A program made the position numbers and the translations under genes. A stretch of 64,000 bases of DNA, from the NCBI RefSeq assembly GCF_029395435.1, contig NZ_CP113915.1, positions 2,190,805 through 2,254,804 on the forward strand. Reading direction: 5' to 3'. The notes below the pieces were generated by a model, which was not told the DNA's origin, ran no database searches, and saw only the letters and a program-made list of their open reading frames with translations. The stretch is from Bifidobacterium sp. ESL0790. Its GTDB lineage: Bacteria > Actinomycetota > Actinomycetes > Actinomycetales > Bifidobacteriaceae. Shown here piece by piece: positions 18,434 to 27,750 of this stretch (positions are counted from its first letter, which is position 1; each line of letters begins with the position of its first letter).

Positions 18434-18889
18434 ACCGCTCCCCCTGATTAATTCTCACATCAGCTTTTCGCTCAATTTCCGCCAATTATATGCCATCTGC
18501 AATCGACCGGCCGCGTCACACCCAACTGCCGAGACCCCTCAATCACGCATCGGGCAGTCCGCCAATCCCACAAACCACGAGACAAGCGACAACGTTCAAC
18601 GCCCCGAACCCAACCCAATCCAACCCAACAATCAAAAGCCCACGAACAACGACCAAGCGCCAACAATGCGCACATTCGCCCCGATTTATTCATATCCGAC
18701 GTACTTTATTATTTTTTAGACAGATTATGTCCAAATATCTGTTTAATCGTCCACAATACGGAATCACCACGCGCAACCCTTCTCCCACAACGCATACTGC
18801 CAACTATCGGTCGAGCCGCACGATGTTGTCCACAAGATTTTGCGGCGACGCCGACACCCACAAGGGTCAAGAACGGAAGGAACCAAATC
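18434..18889. other. Divergent intergenic region, no gene seen
   Basis: This 456-bp gap between the LOG gene and the first ketopantoate-reductase-like gene has a rising AT content toward 18690-18750 and presumably contains both promoters. The segment just before the downstream gene (GTCCACAAGAT near 18831) recurs before the tandem paralogue (GTCCACAAGAT near 20101), so the duplication seems to include leader sequence. Confidence 0.5.
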
Positions 18890-19897
18890 ATGAGATACGG
18901 TATCATCGGCGCAGGCGCCATGGGATTCAGGTACGGCGTGCTGCTGCAGGAGTTGGCACACCAGCCGTTGGACTATATCGAGATTTGGGAGCCGAACCTC
19001 GAGAAGGTCAAGGAGCAGGGCGGCGTCTACGTTTCCCGCGACCATGAAGGCCGTCATCTCGTCAAGGCCGACATTTACTCGCCGGAAGAATACGCGGCCA
19101 AAGGCGGCGACCCCGACCTGTGGATCATCATGGTCAAGCAGATGGATCTTGACAACTATCTCAAGCGCTGCGCCGACGCGGGCCTCTTCAAGGACCATCA
19201 GGTCGTCTTCAGCGCGATGAACGGCTGGGGCCACTTCGAAAAAATCCTCAAGTACTTCCCGAAAGACCGCATTTACGGTGGCACGGCGATGGTCGCGAGC
19301 GCCTTCAACGGCCCGGGCGACGTCGATTTCATCGGCAAGCCGGGCGCCGGCACGATGCACATCTGCGCGATGACCGAGGAAGTCACGCCGGTCGAGAAGG
19401 AATTCGTCGCCGACCTCGACAAAACCGGCTTCAACCCGCAGGTCACGCAGAATTTCCGCGGCACCTGCATGGCCAAGGTCATTTTCAACTCGGTGATCAA
19501 CTCGATCTGCACGATGTACCAGATCACCATGGGCCAGTTCGTCTCCTACCCCGGCTACAAGAGCATGGCCACGCAGCTGATCAACGAGGCGTACGACGCG
19601 CTCGAACGCTCCGGCTTCCAGCCCATCCAGAACCGCGCCGAGGCCATCAAGGAAATCGATTACGTCAGCCGCGTCGCCAACCCGCTGCACTACCCGTCGA
19701 TGTACCAGGACATGTCGAAGGGCCGCAAAACCGAGGTGGACTACATCAACGGCTACATCGCCAAGGTCGGCCGCGAGAACGACTGCCCCTGCCGCGTCCA
19801 GGAGTTCCTCGCCAACGGCGTGCACGTCGCCGAGCTCGCCTTCCAGATCCACAAGAAGGAAGCCGCCGAGAAAGCCGCTGCCGAGGCTGCTAAGTAA
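18890..19897 (+). CDS. Ketopantoate reductase-like (PanE/ApbA family) protein, copy 1
   Basis: This NAD(P)H-dependent oxidoreductase has 335 residues. The N-terminal Rossmann motif GIIGAGAMG (residues 4-12) and the PanE-like C-terminal helical domain (CMAKVIFNSVINSICTM, ending in a second helical block) are visible. In pantothenate synthesis the enzyme reduces 2-dehydropantoate, but many family members act on other substrates, and no other pantothenate gene lies nearby. The RBS GGAAGGA is 8 nt before the ATG. It is followed by a terminator and a tandem paralogue about 75% identical over the first 100 residues (my count). The C-terminus is an Ala/Lys/Glu-rich helix (KKEAAEKAAAEAAK). Confidence 0.85.
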   Translation: MRYGIIGAGAMGFRYGVLLQELAHQPLDYIEIWEPNLEKVKEQGGVYVSRDHEGRHLVKADIYSPEEYAAKGGDPDLWIIMVKQMDLDNYLKRCADAGLFKDHQVVFSAMNGWGHFEKILKYFPKDRIYGGTAMVASAFNGPGDVDFIGKPGAGTMHICAMTEEVTPVEKEFVADLDKTGFNPQVTQNFRGTCMAKVIFNSVINSICTMYQITMGQFVSYPGYKSMATQLINEAYDALERSGFQPIQNRAEAIKEIDYVSRVANPLHYPSMYQDMSKGRKTEVDYINGYIAKVGRENDCPCRVQEFLANGVHVAELAFQIHKKEAAEKAAAEAAK

Positions 19898-19971
19898 GCC
19901 AAGAAGGTCGTCTCCCGTAGCGGACGCACGCTTGCTGCACTAAGGCTTCCTATACATCAATCATTCACCAA

Positions 19972-20006
19972 TCCCCGCCCAAAATTCATCGGCGGGGACT
20001 TTTTTG
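19972..20006 (+). terminator. Terminator between the two ketopantoate-reductase-like genes
   Basis: The stem TCCCCGCC (19972-19979) / GGCGGGGA (19991-19998) is followed by CTTTTTTG. It separates the paralogues into two transcription units. Confidence 0.88.
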
Positions 20007-20178
20007 TGTCACAAAATTAGAAAATCATCCACTATTTGGCCATTTATCGCGTGTTCCCAGCTTTGCGGCTTAGTCCTTATAGTCTCGGTATCGCATTCCG
20101 GTCCACAAGATCGCGCGACACCCAGCCGAGCCCAAAAGGCATGGAGACGACAAAATTGCAACACGGGAAAGAATGATT

Positions 20179-21186
20179 ATGAAATACGGAATTATCGGCG
20201 CAGGATCCATGGGCTTCAGGTACGGGGTGCTCTTCCACAATCTGGTGGGCCGCGACGTCGACTACATCGATATCTGGGAGCCGAACCTGAAAGCCATCAA
20301 GGAGCAGGGCGGCGTCTACGTTTCCCGCGATTACAAGAACCGTCACCTGGAGAAGGTCAACGTCTATACGCCCGAGGAATACGCGGCCAAGGGCGGCGAC
20401 CCCGACATGTGGATCATCATGGTCAAGCAGATGGACCTGCAGAACTATCTCACCCGTTGCGCGGACGCCGGGCTCTTCAAGGACCACCAGAACGTCTTCA
20501 GCGCGATGAACGGCTGGGGCCATTTCGAAAAGATTCTCAAGTACTTCCCCGAGGAGCGCGTCTACGGCGGCACCGCCATGCAGGGCAGCTCCTTCATCGC
20601 GCCCGGCGAGGTCGATTTCCAAGGCGAACTGGGCAGCGGAAGCATGCATATCTGCTCAATGAGCGGCGAGGTGACGCCGGTGGAGAAGGAGCTGGCCGCC
20701 GACTTCGAGAAGGCCCACTTCAACCCGATAATCTCAAACGACCTGCAGGGCACTTGCCTGGCGAAGATCATCTTCAATTCCGTGGTCAATTCGCTGTGCA
20801 CGATGTATCAGATTCGCATGGGCCAGTTCATCTCCTACCCCGGTGCGATGGACATGACCACGCAGCTGGTCAACGAGGCTTACGACGCGCTGGAACGCGG
20901 CGGCATTCAGCCGATTCAGACCCGCGCCGAGGCCATCCACGAGGTCGAGAACTCCAGCAAGGTCGTCATGCCGCTGCACTATCCGTCGATGTACCAGGAC
21001 ATGGTCGCCGGCCGCAAGACCGAGGTCGACTACATCAACGGCTACATCGCCAGCGTTGGCCGCGAGAACGACTGCCCCTGCCGCGTGCACGAATTCGTGA
21101 CCAACGGCGTCCACGTCGCTGAGCTCGCCTTCCAGATCCACAAGAAGGAAGCCGCCGAAAAGGCCGCCGCCGAAGCTGATAAATAA
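20179..21186 (+). CDS. Ketopantoate reductase-like (PanE/ApbA family) protein, copy 2
   Basis: This is the tandem paralogue of the preceding gene, 335 residues from the ATG at 20179. An ATG two codons upstream (20173) is possible, but alignment with copy 1 and the distance to GGGAAAG favour 20179. The Rossmann motif GIIGAGSMG and the same C-terminal block are conserved, and both copies end in the same KKEAAEKAAAEA helix. Differences cluster around residues 18-30 and 36-66, near the nucleotide fold, which hints at different cofactor or substrate preference (inference). It has its own terminator. Confidence 0.85.
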   Translation: MKYGIIGAGSMGFRYGVLFHNLVGRDVDYIDIWEPNLKAIKEQGGVYVSRDYKNRHLEKVNVYTPEEYAAKGGDPDMWIIMVKQMDLQNYLTRCADAGLFKDHQNVFSAMNGWGHFEKILKYFPEERVYGGTAMQGSSFIAPGEVDFQGELGSGSMHICSMSGEVTPVEKELAADFEKAHFNPIISNDLQGTCLAKIIFNSVVNSLCTMYQIRMGQFISYPGAMDMTTQLVNEAYDALERGGIQPIQTRAEAIHEVENSSKVVMPLHYPSMYQDMVAGRKTEVDYINGYIASVGRENDCPCRVHEFVTNGVHVAELAFQIHKKEAAEKAAAEADK

Positions 21187-21228
21187 GTTAAGCAGGCCAA
21201 GCTCGGGCTTATATACCTATATATAAGG

Positions 21229-21296
21229 TGTCCCGCTGGAAAACGTACAGAAATTAGTCCCAAAACGTACGTTCTCCTGCGGGACATCTATGTTTT
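21229..21296 (+). terminator. Extended hairpin terminator after copy 2
   Basis: The outer stem TGTCCCGC (21229-21236) / GCGGGACA (21279-21286) contains an inner AACGTAC/GTACGTT pair. The sequence after it is TCTATGTTTTG. Confidence 0.7.
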
Positions 21297-21546
21297 GCAA
21301 CAGAAACGACAACATGGCCCGTCCCGTTGCCATTTAGTGTCTAAACTTCTCTGACATCACTAAATATGCGGAAAGTCGCAGCTTGTCACTTTTGCATAAT
21401 CTGTTAAACTAAAAGTAACAGCGCCCACCCAAGGCTAGTTATTCGGTACTTTTCGAGGTATTCGGTAATCCTAAAATGCGGTGGGCCAAGTTTTATCCGC
21501 AAGGCATGCTGACGCGTAACTGCCCCAAATTCTCACATAAGAATAA

Positions 21547-21593
21547 CCGCCAATTCATTAAACTTCACACCAAAGAAACCAATGAATTGGCGG
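21547..21593 (-). terminator. Terminator of the MalY/PatB gene
   Basis: A 13-bp perfect stem pairs CCGCCAATTCATT (21547-21559) with AATGAATTGGCGG (21581-21593). On the minus strand it is followed by TTATTCTTATG. The stretch 21297-21546 contains no gene I can see. Confidence 0.75.
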
Positions 21594-21624
21594 CTTTGTC
21601 GTATCAGGGCCAAGCCTAAATCAA

Positions 21625-22839
21625 TCACTCCACAAACACGTATTCGCTGAGGCGCTTCATCGCCTCCTGAACGCGGGAGAGCGGAAGGGCGAGGTTCATG
21701 CGGATGGCGCACGGAGCCTTGAACTGGCGGCCGTCCTGCACGGCGACGCCGACGTTCCACGCGCGCTTGAGCAGTTCGTCAAGCGTCACGCCATGCTCCT
21801 CGCACCAGCCGGTGCAATCGAGGAAGAGCATGTAGGTGCCCTGCGGCTTGGCGAACTCGACGCCTTTGAAATGCGAGCGGATGTAGTCGGAGGCGTAATC
21901 CACGTTGCCGGTGAGCACGTGGCGCAGCTCGTCGAGCCATTCGTGGCCCTCGGGTTTGTAGGCACCGATGAGCGCGTGCATGGAGAGCACGTTCATCTCG
22001 TTGTAGACCACCTTCGAGCTCTTCGCCACGACGCGGTCGCGCAGGTACTTGCTGTAGATGATGTGGTACGAGCCGATGAGGCCGGCGAGGTTGAAGGTCT
22101 TGCTGGGCGCATAGAGCGCGATGGTGCGGTTGCGCGCATCCTCGCTGACCGACTGGGTCGGGATGTGCTTGTAGCCCTCGAGGATCAGGTCAGACCAGAT
22201 CTCGTCGGAGATCACGACGCAATCGTTGGCGCGGTAGACCTCCATCGCCTTCTCGATCTCCCAGCGCTCCCACACGCGGCCGCAAGGGTTGTGCGGGCTG
22301 CAGAAGACGGCGACGTGGATGTTGTTCTCCTTGAGTTTCCTGTCCATATCGTCGAAGTCCATGCGCCAGACGCCCTCCTCGTCGCGCTTGAGCGGCGTGT
22401 GGACGATATGGAATCCGTTGGCCTCGATGGACTCGGTGAAGCCCACGTAAGTCGGTTGATGCACGAGCACGGAATCACCAGGCGCCGCGAAGCACGAGAG
22501 GGCCGAGATCAGGCCGCCGAGCACGCCGTTCTCGTAGCCGATGTCTTCCTTGGTGAGCCCCTCGACGCCGTTGCGCGTCTTCTGCCAGTCTATGATGGAG
22601 TTGAAATACTCGTCGGTGGCGCGGAAATAGCCGAACGCGGGGTGCTTGGCGCGCTCGATGATGGCGTCGGTGATCGTCGGGACGGTGGCGAAGTTCATGT
22701 CCGCGATCCACATCGGAATGACGTCGAAACCGTCCTTCGGCGGATCCGGCGCGAACCCGGGCTGGCTGCCGAGCCCGTCCACCGCGACGGCGTCCTTGCC
22801 GTGCCTGTCCATAATCGACGTGAAATCGTAAGTCATCAT
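21625..22839 (-). CDS. MalY/PatB-type PLP-dependent C-S lyase / aminotransferase
   Basis: This fold-type I PLP enzyme of the MalY/PatB branch typically acts as a cystathionine beta-lyase in methionine synthesis or cysteine catabolism. The 404 residues show IPMWIADMNF near residue 42, FGYFRATDEY, the SPHNPCGRVW motif, SDEIWSDL with the PLP-ring Asp, and the Schiff-base lysine in APSKTFNLAG near 242. The C-terminal Arg is in CAIRMNLALP. Two adjacent ATGs at 22839 and 22836 both follow AGGGGAC; the choice does not change the protein materially. Confidence 0.92.
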   Translation of the reverse strand: MMTYDFTSIMDRHGKDAVAVDGLGSQPGFAPDPPKDGFDVIPMWIADMNFATVPTITDAIIERAKHPAFGYFRATDEYFNSIIDWQKTRNGVEGLTKEDIGYENGVLGGLISALSCFAAPGDSVLVHQPTYVGFTESIEANGFHIVHTPLKRDEEGVWRMDFDDMDRKLKENNIHVAVFCSPHNPCGRVWERWEIEKAMEVYRANDCVVISDEIWSDLILEGYKHIPTQSVSEDARNRTIALYAPSKTFNLAGLIGSYHIIYSKYLRDRVVAKSSKVVYNEMNVLSMHALIGAYKPEGHEWLDELRHVLTGNVDYASDYIRSHFKGVEFAKPQGTYMLFLDCTGWCEEHGVTLDELLKRAWNVGVAVQDGRQFKAPCAIRMNLALPLSRVQEAMKRLSEYVFVE

Positions 22840-23160
22840 TGTCCCCTAACTGTCGTGCGGTTGGTCGCCTGGTCTCCTCCGCGCCTTCGGTGCTGCCGAC
22901 GCGCGAGCTCGACGTGCCTCCATGGTATTCCATGCGGACACGAGCTCGACCCAGTGTTTTGCCACCTTTATCGTATGCCATACGCACCCGCGTCACAGCT
23001 CGATTCCATTTTTACGCAGCCATTATTTCCGGCTGATGTCATTTGTTCGTCATCTCATGCCAGTGCATTCATTACGCAACCATTGGCCAAACCAATGCCT
23101 GACTGACAACGAGCCAGGTTTGCGCCATACATAAGCCGCTGACAGCAAACAAGTGGCTCG

Positions 23161-23291
23161 AATATGGCGATACTCAGAAATTCAGCCATAAAAGGGCCAC
23201 TAAGAAAACGTAAACGGCACAAATATGGCGCAACGCAAAATTCCCACTATTTTTGCACCGCTGCGATGACGCGAGAGGCCCAAATATGGCG
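23161..23291. repeat. AATATGGCG direct repeat at exact 61-bp spacing
   Basis: The nonamer AATATGGCG occurs at 23161, 23222 and 23283, exactly 61 bp apart, each followed within 20 bp by an AATTC-like run. The array lies just past the hydrolase stop, in the 505-bp gap between the hydrolase and MalY/PatB genes. The gap otherwise shows no gene. Confidence 0.7.
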
Positions 23292-23344
23292 GGAATTAGC
23301 TGAGATAGCTTGGGCCGGGAGAGAATGGGCCTGGCACAACCGCC

Positions 23345-24580
23345 TTATTCCTCGTCGGCGACCATTTCGTCGATGGTCTCGCCATAGAAATCGATGATGC
23401 GGTCGACGTAGGGACCGAGGATGGCGTTGGGCATGCTGAAAATCTCGTGGACGGCGGGTTCGACGCGCTCCAAGACCACATCGCCGCTCTCCACGCGCAC
23501 CCGCTCCACGAAACGGTTCTGGGCCGAATTGTGCACCCAGGTGTCGCGGCCGGCCTGGAAGAGCAGAATCGGCGTCTCGATGCGGGCGCATGCCCCACGG
23601 TCGAGCGCGGCCTTCGACATCTTGAGCGCCTGATGCACCCAGCCGAAAGTGGCGGCGTTGGTCTGGTAATGTGTGTTGGCCTTGCGCAGGGCGAAATACC
23701 ACTGCACGCGGCTCTGCTCGGCGCCGTTGTACCCCTTGAGTTTCATGGTCGGCGAGAACTCCACCTGCCCGGGCGCGCAGTGACGCGAGAGCCCAATCGC
23801 GCTGGCCAAGGCCGTGGCGGGGCCGGCGATGGCGTTGGGCATGCCGGTGACCGGCTCGATCATCGGCGAAGAAAGCACGGCCCGGTCGAAGAGCGTGGGG
23901 AAGCATTCGAGCGCGGCCGCGCCGATGCCGCCGCCCATCGAATGGGCGTAAAGATAAAGGGGCTGCCCGTCGGCGTAGATCCGCCCAATACCCTGCGCGA
24001 ACTTGGCCAAATCCGCGACATACCGCCGCCAATCATCAATCCAGACCAACGAGGGGTTGGCGACGTCGCGCACGGAATAGCCGTGGCCGCGGTGCTCGAG
24101 AATACAGACCGAATAACCCGCGAGCAGGAAATACCACGTCATCTCGGCGTGCTTTTCGGCGAACTCGGTGAAACCGTGCGAGAAGACAATCGCGCCACGG
24201 AACTTGGCGCTCGCCCCGTCGATGTTGAGCTCGTCGAACTTGTGGGCGTCGAAGCAGACATAGTGCAGCTTGCCGGGCGCGGGCGGGGCCGGGAGCGCCG
24301 AAATGTCGAAGAGATTGCTGGGTGAGGGATGATAGGAGCCACTGCTGTTGTCACCGGCGTCATCGAGGTCGTTGCGGCTGTCCAGATCGCGATGGCGGCC
24401 ACCAGCCCCGCCCGCGGAAGCGCCGTTGCCCCCGTTGGCCGAACCACCATCAGCCAAATCCTCATCATCTACGCCCGCCGGCGCCATCCACCCCTCGACG
24501 CGGCACTTGGCGAGCGCGGGCAACACGGTCTCGCGCATCGCGTCGGCGTAATGGTTCTCGTCAATCAGCGGCATGTTCAT
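23345..24580 (-). CDS. Alpha/beta hydrolase, monoacylglycerol lipase / lysophospholipase type
   Basis: This 411-residue serine hydrolase shows FSHGFTEFAEKHAEM (oxyanion region), EHRGHGYSVRD, the nucleophile elbow AHSMGGG near residue 210, an Asp in FQAGRDTWV and a His in EPAVHEIF near the end. That pattern matches the PldB-like lysophospholipase/monoacylglycerol lipase group (Hydrolase_4). A Gly/Asn/Asp-rich stretch at about 35-90 interrupts the N-terminal part and looks like an inserted disordered segment. No signal peptide is seen, so the protein is probably cytoplasmic or loosely membrane-associated. The physiological ester is unknown. Confidence 0.88.
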   Translation of the reverse strand: MNMPLIDENHYADAMRETVLPALAKCRVEGWMAPAGVDDEDLADGGSANGGNGASAGGAGGRHRDLDSRNDLDDAGDNSSGSYHPSPSNLFDISALPAPPAPGKLHYVCFDAHKFDELNIDGASAKFRGAIVFSHGFTEFAEKHAEMTWYFLLAGYSVCILEHRGHGYSVRDVANPSLVWIDDWRRYVADLAKFAQGIGRIYADGQPLYLYAHSMGGGIGAAALECFPTLFDRAVLSSPMIEPVTGMPNAIAGPATALASAIGLSRHCAPGQVEFSPTMKLKGYNGAEQSRVQWYFALRKANTHYQTNAATFGWVHQALKMSKAALDRGACARIETPILLFQAGRDTWVHNSAQNRFVERVRVESGDVVLERVEPAVHEIFSMPNAILGPYVDRIIDFYGETIDEMVADEE

Positions 24581-24612
24581 ACGGTCAGTCTATCCGCAAC
24601 CCATGAGGACAA

Positions 24613-24792
24613 CGCTCACACTTAAGCCCATATACAAAACCAGAATCGTTGCAATCCCAGCGAAACCGGTTTAGTATCCACCCTAAAGTGCGAGCGCCCT
24701 ACTGATAGTCCGCACACCCAAACCCACCCATTTAAAACAAGAACGTTGCAATCAAGCCAATCTCTTTTTAAATACCCCCGTTTGGGTGTGCG
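24613..24792 (+). repeat. 180-bp direct repeat, left copy (double hairpin)
   Basis: This copy matches 27462-27641 at 157 of 180 positions with no gaps (my count). It consists of two long imperfect palindromes: CGCTCACACT...AGTGCGAGCG, and CGCACACCCAAAC (about 24710) with GTTTGGGTGTGCG at the end, with inner TTTAAAA/TTTTTAAA. It lies between divergent genes (the hydrolase and the zinc-ribbon protein), upstream of both. Confidence 0.95.
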
Positions 24793-24881
24793 TCCGAATC
24801 CCATACACCATGATTGTCGGCTAACCAAAAGCGATATATCATTACATCTAAAGAGAAGCTCGAGGAAGAAAGTACGGAACA

Positions 24882-27461
24882 ATGAGGTTTTGCACCAACT
24901 GCGGCAAGAAGCTCGATGACGGCACACGATTCTGCACCGGCTGCGGGGCAGACGTCAGCCCCCAACAAAACAACTCGGACGCGCAAACCGGCCAAGCTTC
25001 GGCTCAGTCCCCGGCACCTACGCAAACACCAACGCCCGCCTCAACGCCAACCGCCAACATACCTCTGCCCGAGAGGGAAACCACAGCCTCCGCTCCGGCC
25101 TCTCCGACCTCCCCAGCGAATCCAGCATTGCCGCGAAAAGAGAGCGCAACGACACCAAATGCCGGCTCGGCCAGTCAAGACGCGCTAGCCGACACCATCG
25201 CATATTCGAACGCAAACCCGAACCCAAACGCCAGTCACGCCAACGATTCCAATCCCGGCCTCGACGGCCTCGCGGACTTCGCCGTCGACCCCAACAACCC
25301 CGCGCAAGCCGCGCAACGCTCCAAGCGCACCAAGAAGTTCTGGATCATCCTCATCGCGGCCGTGGTCGCGGTTATCGTCGTCATCTCGGGCGCCACCTTC
25401 AGCACCTACCAGGCCGGCCTGTGGGGCAGCAAACCAGTCCCCGCGCCCAGTGAGCTCGGCCTGACCAAATCCAAGAAATCCCGCACTTTCTCGGCCAAGG
25501 ACGTGGAACGCTCCCTGCATGACCAAGGCTTCAAGACGACCACCGAAGAGGCGTTCTCCGGCCAGCCGAAAGGCAGCTTCGTCGACTATAGCGGCGTCAA
25601 GGCGGGCCAGCAGCACAGCAGGCGCGACAGCATCACCATCATCGCCTCGCGCGGCCCGGGCGTGCCCAGCGGCACCCAAGGCCAGCCCGTGCAAAAGATC
25701 AACCAGACCCTTGAGAGCATGAACGTGGCCGTGCACTACCGCAAGGTGATCGTCGCCACCGACAGCATCAAGGAGGGCACCGTCGTCGCCACCTCCCCCG
25801 CCGATGGCCAACCCGTCACCGACAACCAGCAGGGCATCCAGGTCGGCGTCGCCGAGCACACCGGCGGCAGCGATGGCGCCAACGGCGTGGGCTACGATGT
25901 CGTCGGCACCCCCAAAGACCAAGCCCAGCAACAATACGAAACCGCCGGCTTCACCGTGACCATGAAGCCGCGCTTCTCCAGCAAGAAGCTGCTTGGCAAG
26001 ATCGTCGACTCCAACCCCAAGCCCGGCACCGAGGCCGACGGAGGCAAGCTCACCCTCTACTACGGCATCGACGCCAACGGCTTCCACGACGCGGTGAGCC
26101 AGAAAGCCGTCTACCCCGAAGACAACGGCGTCGACCCGTCCGGCACCGCCGTGGTGGGCGCGGCCGCACCCGTCGAAGGCCGGTATTGCAGCGAATCAGG
26201 CGACTGCATCGACTTCACCCACGACCCCTCGGCGGGTGACAAACCCGGAGTCGTGAGCTCCGAATCCCCAATCACCTCGTCAAAGAACAAATTCGAGCAC
26301 CATCTCCTCTTCTGCGGCGCGATACAGCAGCCCTATTGCTCCGACCTCGACAGCTCCAGCCCCACCAAAGCCTTGTACCAGCAGGGTTCGGGCGCGTTTG
26401 AGCTGGCGCCCTACGAGTACTCGACCGGTTTCACCTGTGGCAAGGACACGTTCGTCGAAGGCGACGCCGGAAGCGCCTGCGTAAACGGGCAAATACCGGA
26501 TCAATACGATCCAGCCACCGCCGACCAGCTCTCCGGAGCGCACTACGACATGGGCCCACTATACGTGTATTTCCCAGTCGGCTCAGATGTGTCGAAGGTG
26601 ATGGATTCCGGTTACTTCGACAAAGCCGAGGTGACCAAGGCAAAGGGCCAGACGCCCCCGAACACCACCCGGCCGTTCTTCGTCAAGCGCGACAAGAAGC
26701 TCTACGACAAGACCAGTCTTGACATCACGTCGATGGACACGCCTAATCCCTTCCTGCCATCCTATGGCGCAGCGGAAAGCGCCCTCGAGCCCGTGAAGCC
26801 CGCCCCCAGCGACGAGACCGCCTACTACTTGGTGGAGGACCCGCAGCTCGATTGGGATTCGTTGCCGGAGTTCACGTTTTCAAAGGACGGCAAGGAGAGC
26901 GATTCGGCCAAGACGGCCAAACCTTCCAAAAACGCGACACCCGATCAGATCACCGCAGCCGCGCAAAAGGGCGACTTCACGCCGATTGCCGGTACATATT
27001 GCACCAACGCGGGCAAGTGCGTGCAGCTGAGCAAAACCGGACTGTTGACTGGCGGTGCCTCCGACCCCTTCATCGGCAAGGACTCCAGCCAGCTGCGCCT
27101 TGACGGCGATAGCAGCGATTGGTCCAAGGACTCGCGCACCCAAAAACCCGGCGCGCCATACCTCTACTTCAGCGGCCCGGACAGCGAGCTGACCTGCTCC
27201 CAAGGCTCCGGCCGCGACGCCTGCCGAAACGCCGCCACCAACGAGCTGACCGGCTGGCCGACCTCGATGATGTACGTCTTCCGCAACGCCGACACCGCAG
27301 GATGGTACCAGGGCAACGGCTCGTCACTAGGACCATCGTTCGTGCCCGACGCGAACCCGGGCGAGGCGCCGGCCTCCACCAGCAGGCCCTACCTCAACTT
27401 CCTCTCATTCCACATGAATCAGTCCCCCAAGGACGATTCTGTCTATTATCTTCAGGAATAG
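24882..27461 (+). CDS. Zinc-ribbon, single-pass membrane protein with PASTA-like domains and duplicated Cys-rich ectodomain
   Basis: The 859-residue protein begins with a zinc ribbon (CTNCGKK...CTGCG, residues 4-24), followed by a Pro/Ala/Ser/Asn-rich linker (about 30-140) and one membrane helix near 155-175. Outside are three regions resembling PASTA domains (about 195-255, 262-325, 330-390), then two related Cys-containing modules opening with YCSESGDC (about 428) and YCTNAGKC (about 705). PASTA domains usually bind muropeptides or lipid II, so a cell-wall sensing or scaffolding role linked to the downstream kinase operon is plausible (inference). The ribosome-binding region is GAGGAAG. The gene is bracketed by the 180-bp repeat. 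Confidence 0.8.
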   Translation: MRFCTNCGKKLDDGTRFCTGCGADVSPQQNNSDAQTGQASAQSPAPTQTPTPASTPTANIPLPERETTASAPASPTSPANPALPRKESATTPNAGSASQDALADTIAYSNANPNPNASHANDSNPGLDGLADFAVDPNNPAQAAQRSKRTKKFWIILIAAVVAVIVVISGATFSTYQAGLWGSKPVPAPSELGLTKSKKSRTFSAKDVERSLHDQGFKTTTEEAFSGQPKGSFVDYSGVKAGQQHSRRDSITIIASRGPGVPSGTQGQPVQKINQTLESMNVAVHYRKVIVATDSIKEGTVVATSPADGQPVTDNQQGIQVGVAEHTGGSDGANGVGYDVVGTPKDQAQQQYETAGFTVTMKPRFSSKKLLGKIVDSNPKPGTEADGGKLTLYYGIDANGFHDAVSQKAVYPEDNGVDPSGTAVVGAAAPVEGRYCSESGDCIDFTHDPSAGDKPGVVSSESPITSSKNKFEHHLLFCGAIQQPYCSDLDSSSPTKALYQQGSGAFELAPYEYSTGFTCGKDTFVEGDAGSACVNGQIPDQYDPATADQLSGAHYDMGPLYVYFPVGSDVSKVMDSGYFDKAEVTKAKGQTPPNTTRPFFVKRDKKLYDKTSLDITSMDTPNPFLPSYGAAESALEPVKPAPSDETAYYLVEDPQLDWDSLPEFTFSKDGKESDSAKTAKPSKNATPDQITAAAQKGDFTPIAGTYCTNAGKCVQLSKTGLLTGGASDPFIGKDSSQLRLDGDSSDWSKDSRTQKPGAPYLYFSGPDSELTCSQGSGRDACRNAATNELTGWPTSMMYVFRNADTAGWYQGNGSSLGPSFVPDANPGEAPASTSRPYLNFLSFHMNQSPKDDSVYYLQE

Positions 27462-27641
27462 CGCTCACACTTTAGACCATATACGAAACCAAAATCGTTA
27501 AAATTCCGGCAAACCCGGTTTCGTATCGGCGCTAAAGTGCGAGCGCCCCACCGATAGCCCACACACCCAAACCCACCCATTTAAAACAAGAACGTTGGAA
27601 TCAGGCCATTCCCGTTTTAAATACCCCCGTTTGGGTGTGCG
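27462..27641 (+). repeat. 180-bp direct repeat, right copy (double hairpin)
   Basis: It begins one base after the last base of the zinc-ribbon gene's stop codon and ends 109 bp before fhaA. The palindromes are better preserved than in the left copy: CGCTCACACTTTAG with CTAAAGTGCGAGCG, inner ACGAAACC with GGTTTCGT, then CACACCCAAAC with GTTTGGGTGTG. It probably terminates the upstream gene as RNA. Confidence 0.95.
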
Positions 27642-27750
27642 GGTTTTCGGCTATCCGCCCCTCCAATGAAGAAATTGCGCGGATTTATGCCGATTTTCAT
27701 CCGGGTTCACTCTGCCGCGTAGGATAGGGAACGATAAGAAAGGGGCTACT

